Virus record (IMG/VR): IMGVR_UViG_3300036857_000619
Coordinates: 1-64,000 of that record
DNA: 64,000 bases
DNA from: a virus
Direction: 5' to 3' (one strand)
Made by a program: the position numbers and the translations under genes. Shown here piece by piece: positions 28,717 through 36,688 of the stretch. Under the pieces are notes generated by a model. It was not told the DNA's origin. It saw only the letters and a list, made by a program, of their open reading frames with translations, and did not search any database. Each line of letters begins with the position of its first letter. Positions within the stretch are counted from its first letter, which is position 1.

Positions 28717-29186
28717 GCGTCTACTCGAAGATCCGCGCCCGCGTCGAGGACGACATCCGGCGGACCGGATGGCACGTCACAGGCGTATTTCCGAGCGAGG
28801 ACGGGGGCGTGCCGACGTACTTCGTCTACACGGCTGGTTTGTGGGGCACGCTGCAGCACCCCGAGCTGATCGTGTTCGGGCTGCGCCCTGAGGTCGCCCA
28901 CGGCATCTTCAGCGGCGTGCGCGAGCGCATCCTCAAGGGCGAGCGCTTCGAGGACGGCCAGTTCGCCGATCGCGTAGTGCGCAACTACCGCGTCTATTTC
29001 CACCGCGTGCGCAACGACGACGACATGTATCCGACGACGTCGGCCACCGCCTACTACGGGCATCGCGACTACGAGGTGCTGCAGATCGTGCTGCCCGACA
29101 TGCAGGACCGCTTCCCCTGGGATCCAGCGTGCGACGAGAAGATGCGCCTGACGCAGCAGCTGTTGGGCGCGATCAAGGAGCCATGA
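28713..29186 (+). CDS. DUF4262 family protein
   Basis: 157 aa, GTGA overlap. RTGWHVTGVFPSEDGGVPTY, FVYTAGLWGTLQHPELIVFG, RERILKGERFEDGQFADRVV follow the DUF4262 pattern (GW.V..V...P.f.YT.GL...HPEL...GL). The family is widespread in bacteria and phages; function unknown. Confidence 0.8.
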   Translation: MSVYSKIRARVEDDIRRTGWHVTGVFPSEDGGVPTYFVYTAGLWGTLQHPELIVFGLRPEVAHGIFSGVRERILKGERFEDGQFADRVVRNYRVYFHRVRNDDDMYPTTSATAYYGHRDYEVLQIVLPDMQDRFPWDPACDEKMRLTQQLLGAIKEP

Positions 29187-29220
29187 GCACAGCGAGCGAT
29201 AGGCCAGGAGGTCCAAGCCA

Positions 29221-29385
29221 ATGCGACCCGACTACGTCAGCTACGACGTGACGTTCGCGGTGTCATTCACCAGCCCGCAACAGCTGGCTGCATTCGACAA
29301 GGCGCTCGAGGACCTGCTCGCGAAAGCGAATGCCTTCGACATCGAGATCGAGTGCATCCCGATCGACAGCAAGGAGATCAAGTGA
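29221..29385 (+). CDS. Small hypothetical protein
   Basis: 54 aa, CAGGAGGT 9 nt before ATG. VSYDVTFAVSFTSPQQLAAF, ALEDLLAKANAFDIEIECIP; beta-alpha-beta. Unknown. Confidence 0.6.
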   Translation: MRPDYVSYDVTFAVSFTSPQQLAAFDKALEDLLAKANAFDIEIECIPIDSKEIK

Positions 29386-29630
29386 CCGATAAGCCAGGCC
29401 ACCGCCTGCTCATCGTCGAACGGAGTGGGCCGCCGCGGCGCACGTTCTTCTCGGAATGCGCCTGCAGCTACACAGGCCCGGAGCGCACCCAGTACGCCCT
29501 GGCGCAGGACAACGGGCGCGAGCATCTCGCGTCGATTCCGACGCTCGACATCGCGTTCTTCGTTCGTGCCGGCTTCAGTGAGGACCAGGCCGCGGCGCTC
29601 GAACGAGCATTCACGGAGGTCAACCGCTAA
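29382..29630 (+). CDS. Small hypothetical protein
   Basis: 82 aa, GTGA overlap. HRLLIVERSGPPRRTFFSEC, ACSYTGPERTQYALAQDNGR. Unknown; two Cys. Confidence 0.6.
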   Translation: MTDKPGHRLLIVERSGPPRRTFFSECACSYTGPERTQYALAQDNGREHLASIPTLDIAFFVRAGFSEDQAAALERAFTEVNR

Positions 29631-29836
29631 TGGCCCGTAGAGCAGCGCACGCCGAGGAAGATCGGCTGCGCGACGAGCAGGATCGCGCCGAGCGCGAAGC
29701 CGCAGAGGCCGAGGAGCGCGCCGCCCAAGCGGAAGCGAGCACGATCGAGATCGGCGAGGTCCGCACGCTGCCGATCGAAGCGGCGAGCTACGCCGGTGGC
29801 GTCGCGGCGTGGACCCGCGACCACCCGAACGACTGA
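29630..29836 (+). CDS. Small charged coiled-coil protein
   Basis: 68 aa, TAATG junction. EEDRLRDEQDRAEREAAEAE is a single charged helix, followed by a short folded tail. Unknown. Confidence 0.6.
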   Translation: MARRAAHAEEDRLRDEQDRAEREAAEAEERAAQAEASTIEIGEVRTLPIEAASYAGGVAAWTRDHPND

Positions 29837-29839
29837 GCG

Positions 29840-30004
29840 ATGGTCAAGTACGACAAGCTGCGGATCAGTTACGAGTGCATGTACGGCCAGCACCACGGTT
29901 GCCAGGGCTACGACAACACGCGCACTGGCCGCCACTATCGGTGCCAGTGCGCGCATCACACGCCCACGCCGAAGCCAACACTGCCCGTGAAACGGAGGAA
30001 CTGA
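29840..30004 (+). CDS. Small Cys/His protein (C..H.GC.G...C.CAHH module)
   Basis: 54 aa. ECMYGQHHGCQGYDNTRTGR and YRCQCAHHTP parallel TTCANGGHPRCKGS...CTCQCHTP at 18172. Probably the same metal-binding module. Confidence 0.6.
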   Translation: MVKYDKLRISYECMYGQHHGCQGYDNTRTGRHYRCQCAHHTPTPKPTLPVKRRN

Positions 30005-30011
30005 CAGCGTC

Positions 30012-30842
30012 ATGACCCAAGTCTGGACAGACGGCCAACCCTGGACAGACGCGAATCCCTGGACGGACGAGTACCTCGAGCGTGAGCTCGCGAGCATGCA
30101 GCATCTGGCGCCCTACGACGACGGGCGCCTGGTGCTCATTCCCGACAAGCACCGGCCGTTCACCGACGGCCCGATCCGCTGCTACATGCGCAGCGACCTC
30201 GTCGAGTGGGGACCGTTCCCGCTACTCGGCGAGCGCAACCCCGCGCCGATGGACGACCTGGTGTGGATGTCCATCACGCCGATGGAGATCGAAAGCCAGT
30301 ACATGCCGATCGCGCTCGCCGAGGGGTGCGTCGGCATCGGCGGGCTCGGCCTGGGCTACGCGACGCAGCGCATCCTGTCGAAGCCGAACGTCGATCGCGT
30401 CACTGTCTTTGAGGTCAACCCGCGGATCATCGCGCTGTTCCAGCAGAACTTCCCGGAGCAGGCGGACGATCCGCGCCTGGAGATCTCCGAGCAGGATGTC
30501 GGCACAGTCCAGGGCAAGAGCTTCGACGTGTTCTTCAACGACGTGTACGCGCGCATGCTCGAGGACCTGACGTTCGAGCACTGGCGCGTGCTGATCGAGC
30601 GCAACGAGATCGGCGTCTACCACCCGTGGGGACTCGAGGCGATGCTGATGAGCTTTGTGCGCTACGACGCGAGGAACGATGTGCCCTTCGGGCTGCGCTA
30701 CACGTACTTCCCGTTCCTCAAGCAGCTGCTCGCGGCCATCACAGAGGGCCACGGCGCCTTCAGCGACGACTACATCCCGCCCCTGGAGCTGGCCCGCAAG
30801 GACGCGATCGCGCTCGGCTACGACGTGTGGCCCGTTGATTAG
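30012..30842 (+). CDS. SAM-dependent methyltransferase-like (Rossmann) protein
   Basis: 276 aa. The N-terminus has a triple WTD repeat (WTDGQPWTDANPWTDEYL). The core has VGIGGLGLGY (motif I, glycine-rich SAM loop), VTVFEVNPRI (acidic residue after strand 2) and SFDVFFNDVY (strand 4), the order of class I methyltransferases and spermidine-synthase-like enzymes. No target-recognition motif, so substrate unknown. Last gene before P9. Confidence 0.7.
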   Translation: MTQVWTDGQPWTDANPWTDEYLERELASMQHLAPYDDGRLVLIPDKHRPFTDGPIRCYMRSDLVEWGPFPLLGERNPAPMDDLVWMSITPMEIESQYMPIALAEGCVGIGGLGLGYATQRILSKPNVDRVTVFEVNPRIIALFQQNFPEQADDPRLEISEQDVGTVQGKSFDVFFNDVYARMLEDLTFEHWRVLIERNEIGVYHPWGLEAMLMSFVRYDARNDVPFGLRYTYFPFLKQLLAAITEGHGAFSDDYIPPLELARKDAIALGYDVWPVD

Positions 30843-30850
30843 GCGATGCA

Positions 30851-30873
30851 ATTGGGTTACGATGTGCTATCAT
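30851..30873 (+). promoter_or_regulatory. Promoter P9
   Basis: ATTGGGTTACGATGTGCTATCAT: -10 TATCAT (30868-30873), followed by TTCTGCATGG. ATGCA (30846-30850) and TGCAT (30877-30881) flank it as inverted arms. SD GGAG then ATG 30893. Confidence 0.7.
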
Positions 30874-30892
30874 TTCTGCATGGAGTTTCTCG

Positions 30893-31144
30893 ATGACCAC
30901 CACCGATGACTACGTGAGCTACGAGCCGAACGAGGACGGCGGCGTGAACGTGTACGTCGACGATCGCCACGCGGGCAGCTACGACCGCGGCCAGTACCAG
31001 GCCGGCCGCTACGTGGACGACGCGCCTGGTTTCACGCTCAGCTACGGCCCCGAGTGGGCGCAGCGCCACTGGGAGCCCGATGAAGGCTCCATGCGCTCGT
31101 GGATCGAAGCCCACGCCGACGACGTCAACGAAACCGAGGACTGA
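30893..31144 (+). CDS. Small acidic protein
   Basis: 83 aa, GGAG 7 nt before ATG. DGGVNVYVDDRHAGSYDRGQ, TLSYGPEWAQRHWEPDEGSM. Beta-rich, unknown. Confidence 0.6.
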   Translation: MTTTDDYVSYEPNEDGGVNVYVDDRHAGSYDRGQYQAGRYVDDAPGFTLSYGPEWAQRHWEPDEGSMRSWIEAHADDVNETED

Positions 31145-31145
31145 G

Positions 31146-31460
31146 GTGACAGACAACACCCTTATCCACGCCGAGAGCCCGCATTGGCACGGACGCGAGC
31201 AGTGCACTATCAACCACGGCGCGACGTTCGTGGCGCGTGACGAGGCCGCGCGCGAGCAGTTGCCGTCCGCGTTCGCCGAATTGAAGGAGGCCGAAGCCGC
31301 GCTCGCCGCGGCCACGCAACGTGTGGATACCGCCCAGGCACAGCTCAGGGAATTGCTGCGCGACGTGATCAAGGACCACCGAAAGGCGGGCGAGATCGGC
31401 GTCACGACGATGGCCAGCGGCGCGGTGGTCTGCTGGATCCCCGAAAACCTGGGCGTGTGA
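31146..31460 (+). CDS. Coiled-coil hypothetical protein
   Basis: 104 aa from GTG. ELKEAEAALAAATQRVDTAQ and AQLRELLRDVIKDHRKAGEI form a coiled coil; beta end TTMASGAVVCWIPENLGV. Unknown. Confidence 0.6.
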   Translation: MTDNTLIHAESPHWHGREQCTINHGATFVARDEAAREQLPSAFAELKEAEAALAAATQRVDTAQAQLRELLRDVIKDHRKAGEIGVTTMASGAVVCWIPENLGV

Positions 31461-31711
31461 CAGCTAGTCTGTCGCGCCCACGACGCGCCCGCTTCAGGCG
31501 TCGGCCGACCAAAACGGAGGTCGCCGAATTGCTCGACGGCGTGCGCGCGCTCTACCCGCGCATCCGGGCGCTTCGCGATTACGAGCGCAACGCCCGCGAC
31601 TCCGAATGGGCCGACCTGGGCGACCAGTTCTCCACGTTCGCCATGTTCGCCGACAGCGACGCGCGCAGTCTCATGCTGCGCCTCGAGCAGGCGCTGGTGG
31701 AAGCGCGATGA
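31457..31711 (+). CDS. Small basic helical protein
   Basis: 84 aa, GTGA overlap. RPRRARFRRRPTKTEVAELL at the start is very basic; helical rest. Possibly nucleic-acid-binding (inference). Confidence 0.6.
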   Translation: MTASLSRPRRARFRRRPTKTEVAELLDGVRALYPRIRALRDYERNARDSEWADLGDQFSTFAMFADSDARSLMLRLEQALVEAR

Positions 31712-32013
31712 GCGATCCCACCGATCGCAAGTCGCTGCCCAGAGGCGCCTGCGGCTTCCACCGCAGCGACGGCTCGTACTGCACCAAACCGCAGGAGTTC
31801 AAGCTGATCTTCTTTCACTTCTCCGAGGGCACGGCCCCCGAGACCCGTCACCGCATCACCGTGTGTCGCCAGCACCTGGGGCGCACCGTGTTCCGCGTCG
31901 CCACCCGCTACAAGGCGGACAAGATCACCATCTTCCCGCGCACCGCGCCCGAGACCGCCGAGGAGGCGGGCGCCGAGCCCGCGGACGAGCTGCTGGAGGA
32001 AGCCGAGGCGTGA
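31708..32013 (+). CDS. Hypothetical zinc-type protein
   Basis: 101 aa, ATGA overlap. CGFHRSDGSYCTKPQEFKLI and RITVCRQHLGRTVFRV place C..H..C...C..H, a probable zinc site; acidic tail (PADELLEEAEA). Confidence 0.65.
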   Translation: MSDPTDRKSLPRGACGFHRSDGSYCTKPQEFKLIFFHFSEGTAPETRHRITVCRQHLGRTVFRVATRYKADKITIFPRTAPETAEEAGAEPADELLEEAEA

Positions 32014-32543
32014 CTCTCCCGCGCTGGACGCCGTTCGTGCGCGGCACCCGGCCGCGCCAGACGCTCGTCGAGAGGATCGAGTTCATCGAGAAGGTCGCGC
32101 GCGACTTCGGCGTGAGCGTCGAGCAGGCGCGCACCATGATGGACGACATTGACGCCAACGAGGACGTGTGGGTCAACAGCCGCTATCAGGTCAACGTCCG
32201 CCGTACCCCACCGCCCAACGAGACGACCGGCCCTGGCTGGCCGGACATGATCCACCTGTCGATCAAGCGTCATGACCGGGCGCCCATCGGACCCGAGCGG
32301 TACAGGGACTTCATGCTCATTCGCGACGAGCTGGTCGGCCCGAAGCACGAAGCCGTCGAGCTCTATCCGCGCCGATCGCGCGAGGTCGACTCCAGCAACC
32401 AGTACCACCTGTGGGTACTAGCGGACGACAGCATCAATTTCCCGTTCGGCTTCCGCGACGGCCGCCACGTGCGCGACCTGCCGAACGGCGTGGGCAGCGC
32501 TGGCGCACGCCAGAACCCGTTCGAGGAGCACCACCCCCGATGA
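32010..32543 (+). CDS. Conserved phage protein (DUF7694-like)
   Basis: 177 aa, GTGA overlap. MIHLSIKRHDRAPIGPERYR, DFMLIRDELVGPKHEAVELY, SSNQYHLWVLADDSINFPFG, FRDGRHVRDL is the signature order of a very common phage protein (I recall it as DUF7694). N-terminal helical part with GVSVEQARTMMDDIDAN. Function unknown. Confidence 0.65.
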   Translation: MTLPRWTPFVRGTRPRQTLVERIEFIEKVARDFGVSVEQARTMMDDIDANEDVWVNSRYQVNVRRTPPPNETTGPGWPDMIHLSIKRHDRAPIGPERYRDFMLIRDELVGPKHEAVELYPRRSREVDSSNQYHLWVLADDSINFPFGFRDGRHVRDLPNGVGSAGARQNPFEEHHPR

Positions 32544-32746
32544 CCAGCACCAATCTGCACCGCTACGTGGTGCAGGAACGCCACCCGCGTACCGAGCCGC
32601 GCTCGTGTTATCGCGACAACTGCGAGAGCGCCGCGACCTACGACGTCGCGCTCGATCTGATCACCCTCTCGGGCGGCACCAGCGCCGGCCCCAGGACGCC
32701 GCTGTGCTTTCCGCACGCGGTCGAATGGCTCAGCTTTTCCTTGTAG
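32540..32746 (+). CDS. Small hypothetical protein
   Basis: 68 aa, ATGA overlap. CYRDNCESAATYDVALDLIT, TPLCFPHAVEWLSFSL; C/C/C/H set typical of small zinc proteins. Confidence 0.6.
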   Translation: MTSTNLHRYVVQERHPRTEPRSCYRDNCESAATYDVALDLITLSGGTSAGPRTPLCFPHAVEWLSFSL

Positions 32747-32761
32747 GAGTTTCATCCACCT

Positions 32762-33784
32762 ATGACCGACAGCAGCCCCACGTCCGCCAACCGCGTGGTG
32801 GCCAGCGACGAACAGGGCGACGACGCCGACGCGATCTCCAGCGCGCTGCGTCCTCGCGACCTCGAAGAGTTTGTCGGGCAGCCCGAGCTTCGCGAGCAGC
32901 TCGGCATCGCCCTGGAAGCTGCCCGCCGCCGTGACGAGCCGCTCGAGCACGTGCTGCTCAAGGGCCCGCCTGGGCTCGGCAAGACCACGCTCAGCAACAT
33001 CATCGCCAAGAGCATGCGCGGCAACCTGGTGACCACCTCGGGCCCGGCGCTCGAGCGTACCGCCGACCTGATGGGCATGCTCACCGGCCTGCAGCGCGGC
33101 GACGTGCTGTTCATCGACGAGATCCACCGCCTGCCGCGGCCGGTCGAGGAGTACCTGTACCCGGCCATGGAGGACGGCCGGGTCGACTTCGTGCTCGACA
33201 AGGGCCCGTTCGCACGTTCGGTGCAGATCAACCTGGAGCAGTTCACGCTGGTCGGCGCCACCACGCGCGCGGGCATGCTCTCCTCGCCGCTGCGCGACCG
33301 CTTCGGGCTGCTGTTTGACCTGGAGTTCTATTCCAGCGCTGACCTGATGCTGATCGTGCGCCGCTCGGCCGGGCTGCTCGGCGTGCGCATCGAACCCGAG
33401 GCGGCGGCCGAGATCGGCAACCGCTCGCGGGGCACGCCGCGGATCGCCAACCGGCTGCTGCGCCGCGTGCGCGACTACGCCGTGGTCAAGGATCGGGTCA
33501 CGGTCGATCGCGCCACGGTTAACGACGCGCTGGCCGTCGCGGGCGTGGACGCCAGGGGCCTTGACCGGCTGGACCGCCGCTATCTGGAGACACTGTGCGA
33601 CGCGTACCAGGGCGGACCGGCTGGCGTGCAGGCGATCGCCTCGAGCATGCAGCAGGAGGTCGAGACGCTCGAAGAGATGGTCGAGCCGTTCCTGCTGTAC
33701 GCCGGCTTCCTGCTGCGGACGCCCCAGGGGCGTCGGGCCAGCCCGAAAGCCTTCGCTCATCTCCAGCGCGCTGTCGCTGCGTAA
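32762..33784 (+). CDS. ruvB: RuvB Holliday-junction branch-migration ATPase
   Basis: 340 aa, full length for the family. Near-consensus through all domains: LRPRDLEEFVGQPEL, Walker A KGPPGLGKTTL (GPPGLGKT 68-75), VTTSGPALER, Walker B DVLFIDEIHRL (DEIH 119-122), VEEYLYPAMEDGRVD, FTLVGATTRAGMLSSPLRDRFG (sensor 1 and arginine finger), RSRGTPRIANRLLRRVRDYA (sensor 2), C-terminal winged helix. RuvB normally works with RuvA; no ruvA or ruvC is visible, so it may borrow host RuvA or act alone in phage recombination. SD AGGAG, then ACCTATG. Confidence 0.95.
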   Translation: MTDSSPTSANRVVASDEQGDDADAISSALRPRDLEEFVGQPELREQLGIALEAARRRDEPLEHVLLKGPPGLGKTTLSNIIAKSMRGNLVTTSGPALERTADLMGMLTGLQRGDVLFIDEIHRLPRPVEEYLYPAMEDGRVDFVLDKGPFARSVQINLEQFTLVGATTRAGMLSSPLRDRFGLLFDLEFYSSADLMLIVRRSAGLLGVRIEPEAAAEIGNRSRGTPRIANRLLRRVRDYAVVKDRVTVDRATVNDALAVAGVDARGLDRLDRRYLETLCDAYQGGPAGVQAIASSMQQEVETLEEMVEPFLLYAGFLLRTPQGRRASPKAFAHLQRAVAA

Positions 33785-33810
33785 GCCCCATCACACCCGA
33801 GGAGAACCGC

Positions 33811-34077
33811 ATGACCGCCTACCCGTATGGCTTCCGCGAGCAGCCCATGTGCAACTGTGGGCAGCTGTTCAACACCACCCAGGCCCTCAACAGCCACATC
33901 ACCGAGCTGATCGACGACGTGCAGCAGTGGCCGAATGGCAACCGTGGCCACGGCAATTTCACCCAGAAGATCGCCATCACCGAGCGCGAGCACGAGCAGG
34001 AGCAGCTCGAGCTCGAGCGGCTGCAGGACCAGCGCCTGCGCAGCACGCCCGGTGTGCGCGGGAGGAAGCCGTCATGA
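33811..34077 (+). CDS. Small hypothetical protein
   Basis: 88 aa, GAGGAGAA before ATG. MCNCGQLFNTTQALNSHITE is a C.C...H type element (half zinc finger); then a charged coiled coil (EREHEQEQLELERLQDQRL). Confidence 0.6.
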   Translation: MTAYPYGFREQPMCNCGQLFNTTQALNSHITELIDDVQQWPNGNRGHGNFTQKIAITEREHEQEQLELERLQDQRLRSTPGVRGRKPS

Positions 34078-34244
34078 CCGAGGTCGCCACCGCGCTGCGC
34101 GACATCGAGCAGGCCCTCATCCTCCTCGCCCACCACGTGAGCCGTGTCGCCATCCTCGACTACGACGCCCGCGACGAGCTCGACCGAGCGCTGAACGACG
34201 TGTCCAGCAGCGTGCGCGCCGTGCGCGAGGAGGTGCGGCCATGA
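34074..34244 (+). CDS. Small helical protein
   Basis: 56 aa, ATGA overlap. ALRDIEQALILLAHHVSRVA and LDRALNDVSSSVRAVREEV; helical hairpin. Unknown. Confidence 0.55.
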   Translation: MTEVATALRDIEQALILLAHHVSRVAILDYDARDELDRALNDVSSSVRAVREEVRP

Positions 34245-34525
34245 GCCCACGCCGATCGTCCAACACACCGCACAAGAACTGGGTCCCTGCCGACCAGGAA
34301 GACCCGGTCGTTAAGGTCGAAGAGAACGAGACGATCTACTACCCGGAGTCGCAGCACAGCGGGCGCTCGTTCGCCCGACCGAAGTGCGACCTGAACGAGG
34401 GTCGCTGGTACTGCGCCACGCATCGCGAGCGCTTCGACAACCAGATGCAGAAAGACATCCACATCGAGCAGCACAAGCACCGCCTGGCGTGGCTGTGTTT
34501 CGAGCACGGCTTCGAGGTGCCCTGA
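34241..34525 (+). CDS. Hypothetical Cys/His protein
   Basis: 94 aa, ATGA overlap. CDLNEGRWYCATHRERFDNQ and HIEQHKHRLAWLCFEHGF: spaced Cys and His ligands suggest a treble clef or two fingers. Unknown. Confidence 0.6.
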   Translation: MSPRRSSNTPHKNWVPADQEDPVVKVEENETIYYPESQHSGRSFARPKCDLNEGRWYCATHRERFDNQMQKDIHIEQHKHRLAWLCFEHGFEVP

Positions 34526-34529
34526 GACG

Positions 34530-34739
34530 ATGACCGGCCGCGATCAGAGCGAGCTTCTGCGTCGACGTGAGCTCGACAACGACGCCATGACCCTGCTCGG
34601 CCGCGTCTGGTACGCGCTGCACGCCGCGGGCCGCTCTGATAAGGAGATCGGCGACTGGCTCGCGCTCAAGGGCCGCAACATCGCCGACGGGCGTATCCCG
34701 CTGCTGTGGATCGCCGAAAACGAGCCCGAAGGTCAGTGA
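34530..34739 (+). CDS. Small helical protein
   Basis: 69 aa. LRRRELDNDAMTLLGRVWYA, AAGRSDKEIGDWLALKGRNI may be a small HTH (helix, DKEIGDWLA, turn). Unsure. Confidence 0.5.
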   Translation: MTGRDQSELLRRRELDNDAMTLLGRVWYALHAAGRSDKEIGDWLALKGRNIADGRIPLLWIAENEPEGQ

Positions 34740-34745
34740 CGCGTC

Positions 34746-35102
34746 ATGACCAACGTCGTCGCCTTTCCTGGCGCCGAATCCCCCGTCCAGTTTCCGAGCC
34801 GCTCGCCGACGGCGGGCTGCCAGTGGCTGAGCGCCACCGATCCGCCGCGGCGCTGTCCGCGGCGGGCGTTCTACGCGCTCGAGGTGCGCGAGCTGCCGAA
34901 TCAGCCCGAGGTGCTGTGCGCGCTGCACCTGGACCTGGCGCTGCAGCAGGCGGTCGTCGCGCCGGGCGAGATGCAGATCAGCCCGCTGGTGATCGACCGC
35001 TCGAGCTGGCTGGTCGGCCGCTGGGCCTGGCGGCTGAAAGAGAAACGGCGGCTGCTGGAGATGCTCGCGGCCGTCGGCATTGAGGAGCAAAGGAGTGCCT
35101 GA
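34746..35102 (+). CDS. Hypothetical protein
   Basis: 118 aa. CQWLSATDPPRRCPRRAFYA, VLCALHLDLALQQAVVAPGE (Cys/His set), then a basic helix (WRLKEKRRLLEMLAA). Immediately upstream of the Tat-signal gene. Confidence 0.6.
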   Translation: MTNVVAFPGAESPVQFPSRSPTAGCQWLSATDPPRRCPRRAFYALEVRELPNQPEVLCALHLDLALQQAVVAPGEMQISPLVIDRSSWLVGRWAWRLKEKRRLLEMLAAVGIEEQRSA

Positions 35103-35642
35103 GTGAGCCCTTCCCGACGCGAGTTCCTACTGAGTGTCGGCGCGGCTGGCGCCATCTACGTCGTCCTGCCGTCGGGTGTCGCGACCGCGGCGGCGACGGC
35201 AGCAACGTCCGTCCCGCCGCCACTGCTCGATCGTCACGGGCTGCCGCCCTGCACGCGACTGGAGCAGCTGCGCTGCGCCGAGTGCGGCCAGCTGATCGGC
35301 GAGGCGCTGATCGACTTCGCGTACAGCTCGGGCGCGTCGTTGGTCGTATGCCGCGACTGCTATCGCAGCATGGAGAAGGACCTCGAGGAGGCCGAGGCCG
35401 ACCAGCACCTCGCCAACGACGACCTCGAGCGCGAGGATCTGCAGGACGAGCTGGACGAGCTGCAGGAAAAGCACGAGAGGCTCAGAGCAAAGCACACGTC
35501 GCTGCAGGGCGCCTATGACCGGCTGCGCTGGCAGCTGCGCGATGTCGAGCTGGACCTGCGCAACCGCGAGCCGGGCCTTGCGCGCGCTGTCGAGCGGCTG
35601 CGCGAAGGGCTCGAGGATGTCGCGCTGCCACTGGAAGCATAG
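35103..35642 (+). CDS. Putative Tat-exported protein with zinc ribbon and coiled coil
   Basis: 179 aa, GTG after AAAGGAG. Residues 4-10 SRREFLL followed by SVGAAGAIYVVLPSGVATAA form a classical twin-arginine signal (S-R-R-x-F-L-x, hydrophobic core, Ala-rich cleavage region about 30). The mature part has LRCAECGQLIG ... VVCRDCYRSM (zinc ribbon) and a long coiled coil (DDLEREDLQDELDELQEKHE) to the end. Tat exports folded metal-containing proteins, which fits. Role unknown; if exported it might act at the cell envelope during infection. Confidence 0.65.
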   Translation: MSPSRREFLLSVGAAGAIYVVLPSGVATAAATAATSVPPPLLDRHGLPPCTRLEQLRCAECGQLIGEALIDFAYSSGASLVVCRDCYRSMEKDLEEAEADQHLANDDLEREDLQDELDELQEKHERLRAKHTSLQGAYDRLRWQLRDVELDLRNREPGLARAVERLREGLEDVALPLEA

Positions 35643-35905
35643 GTCATTCGGGCTAGCCCACTTGACCGGTATCGAGCGACCCTTGCCGGATGCGTTAGCC
35701 TTCGACGTTATGCAGTCGCCTCGGCGTGTCCGACGGGTGTGGACGGCCAACCCCGCACCTCTCGGCGCATCCACGCCGCGCTGCATCCCACCGCCGAGCA
35801 ACCGTAATCGACGTGGGCGCGCGCGCTGCGCTGGCGGGGGAGCTGTGGGCCGCCGCGCTAACTGTCCGATCGGGTTGGCCGACCTTTGGCCCCGGAGGTC
35901 GCCCT
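35643..35905. other. Gap before the XRE-type regulator
   Basis: No family promoter and no convincing gene; overlapping open frames through here (for example from ATG 35710) have no SD and biased composition. It ends with SD GGAGGT at 35894-35899. Confidence 0.4.
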
Positions 35906-36568
35906 ATGCAGTGCCTCGGCACGCACCTGGAGGCGGAGCTCGAACGCACCGACCCACGCGAACTCACCGATCTTCCTGACGACAGCGAACTCGAAGAAGA
36001 CGGCTACCCGAGCCTCTACGTCGGGCCGGCGCTGCGCATGTTGCGCATGCGGGCGGGGGTGCGCCAGAGCGAGATCGCGCGGCATCTCGGCGTCGACTCG
36101 TCGATCCCCTCGCGCTGGGAGGGCTTCGATTCGACGCACAACGGCCAGACGACGCGCTACAAACCGGTGCCTGGCAAATACTTCGAGCCGCTGGCCAGCC
36201 TGCTGCGCTGCTCAGTCGGCGACCTCGCGCCCGAGCTGCTCGAGCAGAGCAACGGGACGACGACGAGCTGCGCGTTCATGGCGACGACCACGGCGAATGG
36301 GCTGGCACACGGCCAAACCATTGCGACGATTTCGGGCTACATGGTCGGCGGGGCGATGACAACGACCCCGAGCCCGGTGCCTGGCATGCCACCCGAGGAC
36401 CTTCGGGCGCTCGGCATGTGGCGGCGTTGGTGCCCGAAGTGCAAGAAGGTGTTTCTCGAAAGCGCCGACGTCAGGGCGCCGTACGTGTGCGACGTGTGCG
36501 AGGCGCCCGTTCGAGCGCACGTCACCGTGACGTCTCCGACGTCTCCGACGTCACCCGAAAGCTCATAG
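35906..36568 (+). CDS. XRE-type HTH regulator with C-terminal zinc ribbon
   Basis: 220 aa, ATG 6 nt after GGAGGT. LRMLRMRAGVRQSEIARHLG, VDSSIPSRWEGFD (about residues 47-80) is a helix-turn-helix of Cro/C1 type, followed by a region with YFEPLASLLRCSVGDLAPEL. The C-terminus is RWCPKCKKVFLES ... YVCDVCEAPVRAH, a CxxC...CxxC ribbon, then three TSP repeats encoded by a 9-bp tandem repeat. Probable DNA-binding regulator, a candidate for controlling the dyad-bearing promoters (inference). Confidence 0.7.
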   Translation: MQCLGTHLEAELERTDPRELTDLPDDSELEEDGYPSLYVGPALRMLRMRAGVRQSEIARHLGVDSSIPSRWEGFDSTHNGQTTRYKPVPGKYFEPLASLLRCSVGDLAPELLEQSNGTTTSCAFMATTTANGLAHGQTIATISGYMVGGAMTTTPSPVPGMPPEDLRALGMWRRWCPKCKKVFLESADVRAPYVCDVCEAPVRAHVTVTSPTSPTSPESS

Positions 36569-36590
36569 CACCGTACGCGGGCGCATGGCC
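36561..36590 (+). repeat. Conserved operon-end element (copy 3 of 3)
   Basis: GCTCATAGCACCGTACGCGG then GCGCATGGCC; closely matches 11806-11835. It overlaps the stop codon of the regulator and precedes P10 by about 115 bp. Confidence 0.5.
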
Positions 36591-36688
36591 TGCAGAGTTC
36601 ATAACGTCGCGCGCGGCTACATGACGTCGGACGAACGTCTGCCGCGTGTGATTCCCGGTCTCTGAGTGAGATCGTGCTGCCTCAAAGA

